Shown one piece after another: positions 19,073 through 26,580 of a stretch of DNA of 26,580 bases. Made by a program: the position numbers and the translations under genes. The notes beneath the pieces are model-generated. The model did not search any database. It worked only from the letters and a program-made list of their open reading frames with translations, and was not told where the DNA came from. Source of the stretch: Apiotrichum sp. Y4204 (lineage: Eukaryota > Basidiomycota > Tremellomycetes > Trichosporonales > Trichosporonaceae); contig JAMYHL010000156.1 of NCBI GenBank assembly GCA_025531455.1, positions 1-26,580 of the forward strand, given 5' to 3'. Every line of letters starts with the position of its first letter. Positions within the stretch are counted from its first letter, which is position 1.

Positions 19073-19856
19073 CGACAAGCGCAGTCCTTCCAATTGAGAC
19101 ACAGAGCATGTTGGACACCACCTTCTTACCCCTTGTTCGTCGTCATCCTCGTCATTTTACTTGGACCATCACATTTGGCCGCATACTGCTGTCCACATGC
19201 GTGCGGTGCACACTTCTCCCTTGATTTACAGATGGCTGTGAGTGCAGTGTGACGTACTAGAGATTATCGCATCACTTCCCTATCGCACGCAATGAACCCC
19301 GTGGAATGTCAGCTAACTCCGTTCCAGACCCGCCCCGGCTTATACCAGTCTCATCACAGCATGGGATATGGGATGCAACCATGTCAATTACCAGACCAGC
19401 CCCTCACCGATCTTTTCATACCACGAATGGTCATGATTTCCCGTGACGGCCCAGGAGCACATTCGATGGCCGGATGGAAGGTTTGAACTGCATGACTCAT
19501 GTCAGCATTAGCAAGCTCTCGTCGCAGTGGATCACAAGAGGGACTGTTCCAAAGGATGCTGACGCACAGATGCCACGCTCGAGGCCAGGACGCAGGACAG
19601 CTGCTCTGGTAGCTGGGTTGATATTGACAGTGATCCAGTGTCTGACATTCTGACGCAAGACCCATCCGTACCCTCTCGCCCTGCTACCAAGTCTCTCCAG
19701 ATAAACTCGAGCGTATGACATGCAGCCACTCCCTCCGAGAAGCCATGAAGCCAACCACGATGGCAAAGTAATGGGATAGCAGTTGTCACGTTCCCATGGT
19801 GTCTCACCTGCTCACTGTCTGGACGCAAACGGAGGTTCTTTCCGGCTCACTGCAGC

Positions 19857-19878
19857 GGGGCTGTCTATGGACAGCCCC
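19857..19878. repeat. GC-rich 9-bp hairpin GGGGCTGTC-TATG-GACAGCCCC
   Basis: Perfect 9-base arms (19857-19865 and 19870-19878) surround a 4-base loop. Weaker outer pairing (CACT upstream, AGTG downstream) could extend it. About one such hairpin is expected by chance in this length, so function is uncertain. Confidence 0.45.
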
Positions 19879-22800
19879 TCCAGAAGTGCTCTGGGGCTTT
19901 ATGACTGCTAAGAGGACTACTGATTCAGCCTCTCCTCTCAATCATACGTTCGACGTGGCCCTCGCCAGGCTTGGCACTCGCGAACATGCACTCACGCCTT
20001 GTACATCATCCCATCGACCGACAGACAACCAGGCACAGACCACAGTGGGTTACTCGATCGTACCAATGTCTTGACCTCTGTTCTCTCCTCCACTGCTCAG
20101 CATCCATCTGAGACTTTCAAAGTGTCGCACCGGCCGGACATGAGCTACCGTGCTTTGCCGTGGCCAGCTTGTTTATCTCAGTCCCCAGTACCCTATCTTG
20201 TCTACTAATCAATGGTGGAATGCCGTGAACTGGTTTGCCCCACGTCTTTGACCATGTCTGCTGTGCCGTGTTCTGCCGTGCCATGTCTTGCTGGGTCAGG
20301 TTAGATTATATCATGCCCTGCCGTGTGGGGGGAGGTGAGCGGGCTTTTCTCGTACAAGGTGCTCCACAGGATGTCATTGAAGTTGCACGCGAGGGATAAG
20401 CTCTGAACAACTGAGCTGGCAGACCTTGTATGCTCCCAGAGAGGTCTGAGCTTAGAGGACTTGCACTCACGGCCGCAGCCCTTAGTTGTACGCAAGAAAC
20501 CAAGTGTGATATGCGTATTTCACTCTATCGTTAAGCTGTGATTGTCACCATAAGCCGTGTTGTGGGCGACGAACGGATAAAGGTCGACACTGTGATCATA
20601 TGAGGCGATGCAGGGCTACAGGTAATGTACAGCTGAGTACTTCGAACAAATGGGGTTATTAAGGAGACCGGAAGCTTCCACGTGAACAGCTGTGTCTTGA
20701 TGTGTGAGAAGTAACGTACAGCCAGCCCATGCGGCCCTGTACTAACCACCAGCTATGGAGCTCACACGTGCGTCACTGTGGTGTCCTGGGTCTTCCTTTG
20801 AGCACTAATCGGAACCTGACGAACTTTGTGCGCAAGCAGTCATGTCGCACGTTTGATGTAAAGCGTCGCCGAGCCCACCATCTCCATCTGCGAGGAAGGA
20901 CTTATGGGCCAAACTTATCTTGGATAGCTGGTCGCCGACCCCTACAAACAAAAGCTAGGCGGCAAACCTTTGGTTTGGAGAATGGTACAATCATAAGTCG
21001 TCCTGCCAGAAGCCACTCTTGGTTGCCCTTCACCCCTCGAGGCTTGTCATGTCACCAAAAGTACTGTCTGCCAGTAACACGTTCGATACCACAACTACGT
21101 TACGGTCGTACCAATCACCCGGTGGCCAGTCCTCATGAGCGTGGTCAACGAGAGGAAGCTGCTGAACTTATCGGGATCGTCACGTGAGCGACTCTCTGTA
21201 TCACCGGTTGGAGGAGCGATTACAGACGACTGCATTCGCAACTTTGTCAATCTTCTGCCATGAACATCTCTGTCATGTCTGGCATGCTCTGCCCTTGGCA
21301 AGAGTTGTCCCTCCAACCACGGCCAGTTTGGACCATCCTAAACGTCTTACCCATTCTCTGATGATGACTGTTGGTTTGTCATGTCGCACGCACGAACTCA
21401 ACCCTTGAGCGTACTGCTTTGTCAAACAGCTGAGCGAAAATCCTCTTTCGCCCCCGCAGCTTGTCGGTGAACGACTAACGAGCGAGCTGCTCCTCTTTTG
21501 CTGTACCATGGTCTCTTTCAGCTTCCAGAACAAAGACGACATTTCCAACTCAAGTGACTGCTGGTCTGGCCAGCCATCGACCTCCCTTGCTCTGCCATGG
21601 CATTCTGTTGGCCAGCCACGGCTTACTCTGTTTTGCCATTACACACTCCTTGTGATAACTGTGCAGTAGCCACTCTGACATGTCAACGACTTACTCAGTC
21701 TGTCACCGTCAGCCACTGGCCCACCCAAACAGGTCCCCTGGGCGGTATTCTAGCTTGAAAGTCCGATCTGCTGTTAAAGCAGCAGTCTACAATGCTCAGT
21801 CATGATGGCGTGCTCAACCTTGTCATTGATCTCAAACGCTACAGCCAGATGGCGGCTGCGTGACCTCTGTAAAGTTGATTTGAACACTCCCTGGTGTTAT
21901 TGTGCTGTGCCCCTTTCTGGCAGTAATGATCTGAACTTTCTTCCAGGGTTATCGAGAACCAACAATGATGTCGCCGTCCAAAGCAACTCACAGATTCAGC
22001 TGTCTCCTATTCTGCCGCGTAAGCCGTAATTCTTCTTTCCTTGTGGCTAATATACAGCTGTGATGGTGGTCGTCTGTGTTTCTTTACGCAGACCATGCTT
22101 GTCGTTTTGTTTGCCATATACAATACTTGAAGTAGGCTTTGACTTTGCTGACCCAACTCTAAAAGACGAGTAGATTCTGCATGCTGCCCGAGAGGGAATT
22201 CCCTTTCTCCAGCCCTGTATCATAGCACACTGGATCCAGATAATAGTCCATGTTTGCCTCTCACTCTCATCTACGACCTTGTCCCCGAATGCCCAACAGG
22301 GCCCCCATTGCTCTGCCCTGTCAAGGCTGTTTTTCGTCACCCCTCTGACCTGTCGACTTCCAAAGGGCTTCTGGACTACAGAGTTGGATTAACTATTCAG
22401 GATACGATAGAGCTCTTCAGGAGAGAGCTAATGTTATATGCTGTCACTGTTCGACCTGGCAATTTCTATCATGGGTACTGCACCTTACCTTTCAGATACA
22501 GGGTTAACCAATCCCATATTCCTTTGTCCTTTGCTCGCAGCCCACTGGCTTGTGCTCTGAACGAGCCGCACGCTTACACTGCCAATGGGGCTTGCCCTGC
22601 CTTTGAAGGAGGTTGTCTTCATCAGTGCTGTCTTGGGTTGACGTGGCACCCTGTCCAAACTGTTGAATGGTTGCTCTATCCGATACGAATCACTTGCATT
22701 GTTGAGATATAGCTGCCACAGCTCTCCTGTCTCCGATTTCCTGCCATGCACACCCTGTGCTGTCTTGACATTGCGTTGTGGTATGCCTGGCTGGCTTTCC

Positions 22801-24317
22801 ATCAGCTCTTGAGTTCGCCATCCCGTAGCTCGTTTGTCAGACCGACCTGGCCTGCCAACAAGTCATCGGTTAATAGCCCTACTGCTCGGCTGTCCATATC
22901 ATAGGTCTGCAAGTGTCAGGCCGGTCGAAGGGTTCTTCCGGAAGTGATGGCGAAGCAAAGAGATAGCTTTTCAGTTTTTCAGCCGCAGGATTACCGTATT
23001 GCCCCAGCCTGACGTGTTCTGTTCAGTGGCTGTTGTTCTGTCGCTCTTTGCTTCCCAACAGTTTGGCTTTCCAGATTATCGGTTCTTTCATTCCGGGGGT
23101 GCTCTCCTGGCTTGGAAGTCTTTATGCCATGGGAAACTGATTTGGAATGCATTGTGCTCTGCCAAGTGGATTCTTCTGGGTGGCTGACAGTATGTACTAC
23201 TTTGGAGGTTACAGCGTTATCCCTGACATTGCCTTTATGCAGGGCATACAAGGGCCCTAATCATCTGGACAGGCTTTAGCGATATCAACCGGCTCAAACT
23301 GTAGACTGCACGGTGCGTAATTTTTGGCGAGGCAGATGAGACTAGGGGGTGTGAGGGCTTAAGAGTAATATAACATCTTGGAGGTGCTCTGTGACGGAAT
23401 AGACAGTCTCAAGCCTGATGTGGGGACGATTTAAACGGCCTGAATCCCAGGTCCTTTCTCAATGGATCATTTTATTGACTGCTAAACAATACGATAACTG
23501 GATGGGGCAATCTCGACAACAATTCTTTGTCTCAGAACAGAAACCCGCAGTCTATTGAGCAGCTGCTTCAGATAGCTGCCAAAGATTACAAGTCCTTTGA
23601 GATCACGTCAGTTGCGTTGGGGACTTTGCCCGGTACTCCAGGAAGACCTCCAAGAGAACAGAACTGTTTCTCTAAAGGAAGACAGACTCTTGCTTTCTTT
23701 GGGATTTCCCGGGTATCCACGGTGACCACAGGGTGTCATCTAGTGTCTGCAGAGAGGTGTTGCCCGATAGACCTTGGCGCGATGCCTTCCCCACAATGGT
23801 GTTGGCTACTGTGCGGTATACAGCCTCTTTTGCCTGCTTGTCGTTGTGTGAGCGAGCCCCAAGGCACTGTCAATCAGCATCAGGAAACACCTCCCTTGCC
23901 CAATTGAGGCACTGCAGCGTGTAAGATGTGGAAGCTTCTGTCCGGTAGTGGCCAATTTTTAGAATGTTCGCAGCCGACATCCAAATGGTCCATGGATGTC
24001 CATGGCGTTCATGGATTAAGTGTAAAGTCAAACTGCACGGCACAATATTGGTCTTTCCAGCAAGCTGCTTAACGCAAAGGCACGAACAAGTACAAATTGC
24101 TCTTTGCCCTGGCGAGTAGCGTTCGATCTGACCTTCTTTGCCGCTCGACATGGCTACGTCACTTTTGCCAGGTCAGTGACAACGACTTGTGCCGTGCCCA
24201 CTTGGCTTGGAGGTCTTGCTGTGGTCAGTGTCATGCATATCTAATTTGACGTGTCATGTGGATGAAAATGCCTCTGCACTGCCTCCTCGCTGGGACAGGG
24301 GGTCGAGTGGTGTAATC

Positions 24318-24333
24318 ATTACGGGTCCGTAAT
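24318..24333. repeat. Perfect 16-bp palindrome ATTACGGGTCCGTAAT core
   Basis: ATTACGG and CCGTAAT are exact complements around GT. The half-site CCGTAA is shared with the inverted repeat at 1844-1864, suggesting a common binding site or a family of small palindromes. Confidence 0.55.
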
Positions 24334-25556
24334 ATTTACGTCACAGGTGAGTCTCCAGAACCACCGCCCAATGCAAAAGTTGTGTTGCAAGGAGTGTTTA
24401 AGATGCCATTGTATGCCCCTTCAGAGGGTGCGCCGAGCGGTCAACTGTTGCCTTAACTAATCCGATTTTTTGCCATGCCCTTTGCCTGAACCATCATCAC
24501 TAACACCCCCATCTCATTGTATCGCTTCGGCAGTGTGATATCCTCCCTGTTTCGCGGGGTGATTTTGCCAGGTAAACCACATATGGAAAGGTCTTAAAGG
24601 AGGTAAGCGATGTGTTATTGAAAGAGTTATCCGGCCTCGTGAAGGTCTATCCACATGCCGCGCCCTACTATGCCCATTTCCTTTACCATCCTGTGTTCGT
24701 GTCAGCTCCCCCCGAGATCCGGCACAGGTATTAGGATGCCCGACAGTAGACGGTCTGCCAAGTAAAGGTCGCTCGTTGCCTTGCCCAGTCGCGAGCAGTG
24801 TTGGCGTGTCGATGACCAACTTACCAGGACTTCCCATTGACGTCTTACAGCTCTGTGCTCTGTTTGGTCGCGTTCTTTTGAGGCAATGCTATGTGTACCG
24901 TGTCATGGCCTGCCATACCGGTTGGAATGGGATCGAAACGGCTTGCCCTATCATGTGTTTCTTGGCCTCGTCAAGCTGCCATGCCTGTTCACTGTCAGCG
25001 TACATTGCTTCTGTACAATGCCTCGTCGTGTTGGGCAAGGTCTTTGAGCGTGTCATTAAGGGCCAATCTCTCCACAGACCACAAGACCAGTCTCCCCAAC
25101 TTTTGTCGCAGCTCCTTCGGGTGGCATTGCACGTCTGATGTTGCCTTTTCGAGCATCGCCGATCTTTCTGAAGAGTCTTGCACTGTTGTTGTGTTTATTT
25201 GTGTGTGAATTACTCTGTTCGACGCTTCTTTACCACGTAAGTCGCTCTCCCCTGCCAAAGTGTACTTTGAAATCGGAAAGTTGAGTTAAGAAAGGCCAAG
25301 GCCTTGGCTAGTCGGTCGTTACGGTTGTCGAGCGCTCGATGGGTATGCTTTGTCTCCTCCTGTGTTTGACGGCGCTGGGTATACCCGGTCGAATGAGATT
25401 AGCCATGTCTGTGGCTCCCAGCTGCCCACCCAGCCGGTTGTTCTGCCGTTGGTTTTGCATTGTGCGGTTGGTCTCCTGCTCTGTCGTGTACCAGTCCAAC
25501 TCGCAGTGTCCTCCCATAAAACCTGTGCTTTGACTTGCCAGAGGATTGCTGTGCCT

Positions 25557-25588
25557 TGTCAAGACTCTTGTTTTGCCATGTCAAGACT
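25557..25588 (+). repeat. Direct repeat TGTCAAGACT, 22 bp apart
   Basis: TGTCAAGACT occurs at 25557-25566 and 25579-25588, each preceded by a GCC word, at the left edge of the TGCCATG-rich zone. It looks like a degenerate tandem repeat of about 22 bp. Confidence 0.5.
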
Positions 25589-25750
25589 TAGCCTGGCATT
25601 GAGCTTGACTTGCCATGCCCTTCGCGAGACCTATCGTTACTGTTCTGCCATGGCTTGCGATACAGCTGTCCAGCCTTGGCCCTTTGCAATGTTCTGCCCG
25701 TTGCTAGCTGCTGTGTACAGCTTTGGAAAACTGTGTTGTATTGGGGTGCC

Positions 25751-25876
25751 CTGCCATGTGTTTGTCTGCCATACGTTTGTCTGCCACACTGTTGTGTGCC
25801 ATGTTCTTGTTTGTCTGCCATGATCTTGTTTGTCTGCCATGCCTTCGTTTGTCTTGGCAATTTTGGTCTGCCATGT
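25751..25876 (+). repeat. CTGCCAT-(N)-TTTGT minisatellite
   Basis: Degenerate units begin with CTGCCA or GTGCCA at 25751, 25766, 25781, 25796, 25815, 25834 and 25868. Most run on to TTTGT; the period is 15 bp in the first units and 19 bp in the next. The same words are scattered more thinly from 20.2 kb onwards, so this may be the best-preserved part of an older repeat. Confidence 0.65.
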
Positions 25877-26580
25877 CAATCCCCTTTACGGAGTGAACTG
25901 TGTTTCTTGTCTTTTGCGGACTGGCTTGCCGTGCGCAACAATTGTGTCATTACTTGCCCCATTCTCGCCTTTCACGCCTTTTCCACTGCCCACATGGCCA
26001 GTGATGTGCACGAACACTGCCATTTTGTACCACGTTAGTCCAGGGACTCTAAAAGAGAGAGATTCGATCTTACGATGGACTGTAGTCGTCTCTGGTCGCT
26101 CGCGTGACTTATCCGAAGGGCACAATTCCCCTTGGCTAAGCTCCGTCCAGTTCAAATATTGCAACTCGGATCAGCTGACAGGTCATTTTTCCATTAACAC
26201 TACAAGGTAAGTCGTTCATGTCAACGTTTCGGAAAAGGGTAGAGAGCTGATCATACCGCTTCTGAGTCAGTCCCGCCGCTAACGCCCTGCCGCGCGTACG
26301 GCAGATTGTGTAAGGTGGGTTTCACGGCCGTGTCAAGAACCGTTCTTCAATGAGGAGAGGATCCTGCCGAAATTTGTTAGTTTTGTGACTGTCGTTAACC
26401 AGCCTCTCCATCGAGCTCTCACTGTCACAGTTTCCCTGTGTCTTGCCGTTTGTGTGGTACCGTGGTGGGTCACGTTCATATCCCCATTTGGCAGGGAAAG
26501 AGGGATCTGCCGAGTCAAGATCTGTCCTGCCTCCTCCCAAACGTACCATGCATTGGCCCGACGTTGCCATCTCACGAGCC

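Larger units (their letters stand above)
18863..26580. other. Gene-poor right arm, T/C-rich with dispersed TGCCATG words
   Basis: Over 7.7 kb I find no gene I can support. Frames of 60-150 codons are scattered on both strands without consistent leaders or in-phase introns, although isolated donors occur (GTAAGTCG at 25236 and 26206 plus; GTGAGTGC near 20468 and GTAAGT near 24825 minus). The plus strand is pyrimidine-biased and repeats short words such as TGCCATG, TTGTC and CTCTGCC, densest at 25.5-25.9 kb. There is no reverse transcriptase, integrase, transposase or long terminal repeat. It could be heterochromatin, a decayed repeat, or a noncoding transcription unit. Confidence 0.45.

Noticed and set aside
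11784..19477. GATGGCCGGATGG shared at about 11785 and 19465
   Set aside because: A 13-base match between two places is expected a few times by chance in a window of this length.
21080..21092. GTTCGATAC, like a tRNA B box
   Set aside because: No A box at the right distance and no cloverleaf could be drawn.
18863..26580. Possible LTR or LINE retrotransposon in the repeat-rich right arm
   Set aside because: No reverse transcriptase, RNase H, integrase or gag-like motif, no paired terminal repeats, and no target-site duplication were seen on either strand.

Overview
The window looks like nuclear DNA of a basidiomycete yeast, most likely a tremellomycete and perhaps Trichosporonales. The evidence is mid-range GC, pyrimidine-rich leaders in front of genes, and very short spliceosomal introns (32-56 nt) with GTRNGN donors, CTRAC-type branch sites a few bases upstream of the acceptor, and AG acceptors. 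It also carries an F-box/leucine-rich-like protein of a type expanded in that group. There is no operon structure, Shine-Dalgarno site, rRNA, convincing tRNA, CRISPR array or intact transposon. The lineage call is inference.

Three spliced genes are well supported. (1) Minus strand 6775-4359: four exons and three introns of 34, 36 and 34 nt give a 770-residue protein. An N-terminal F-box-like region is joined at an exon boundary to a diverged fungal 2-oxoglutarate/Fe(II) dioxygenase-like domain with an acidic tail. (2) Plus strand 9642-10618: three exons, 295 residues, unknown family. (3) Minus strand 17220-15921: two exons, 420 residues, a Ser/Pro-rich disordered protein with one coiled coil. 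An interrupted minus-strand reading frame (9127-8084) has a hexapeptide-repeat N-terminus and one internal TGA. It lies divergent to gene 2, and the shared 0.5 kb between them is full of simple repeats.

Weaker coding traces are: the 3' end of a gene running in from the left edge (2-120, plus); an 80-codon fragment across a canonical 35-nt intron (3233-2956, minus); a frameshifted, spliced-looking plus-strand frame (13245-13908); and a possible two-exon microgene (18652-18862, plus). None has a recognisable function.

The rest is long non-coding DNA: 0.1-2.9 kb, 3.2-4.3 kb, 6.8-8.0 kb, 10.6-13.2 kb, 13.9-15.9 kb, 17.2-18.6 kb and the whole right end from about 18.9 kb. It holds simple repeats, small palindromes (CCGTAA type), a dense ATGCAT cluster in a divergent promoter region, and a T/C-rich right arm with a dispersed TGCCATG word that condenses into a minisatellite at 25.75-25.88 kb. 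I saw no reverse transcriptase, integrase, transposase or LTR.

The most interesting object is the F-box-like/dioxygenase-like fusion, whose iron-ligand positions appear to be lost. It may be a substrate-recruiting pseudoenzyme. No shared pathway links the genes.
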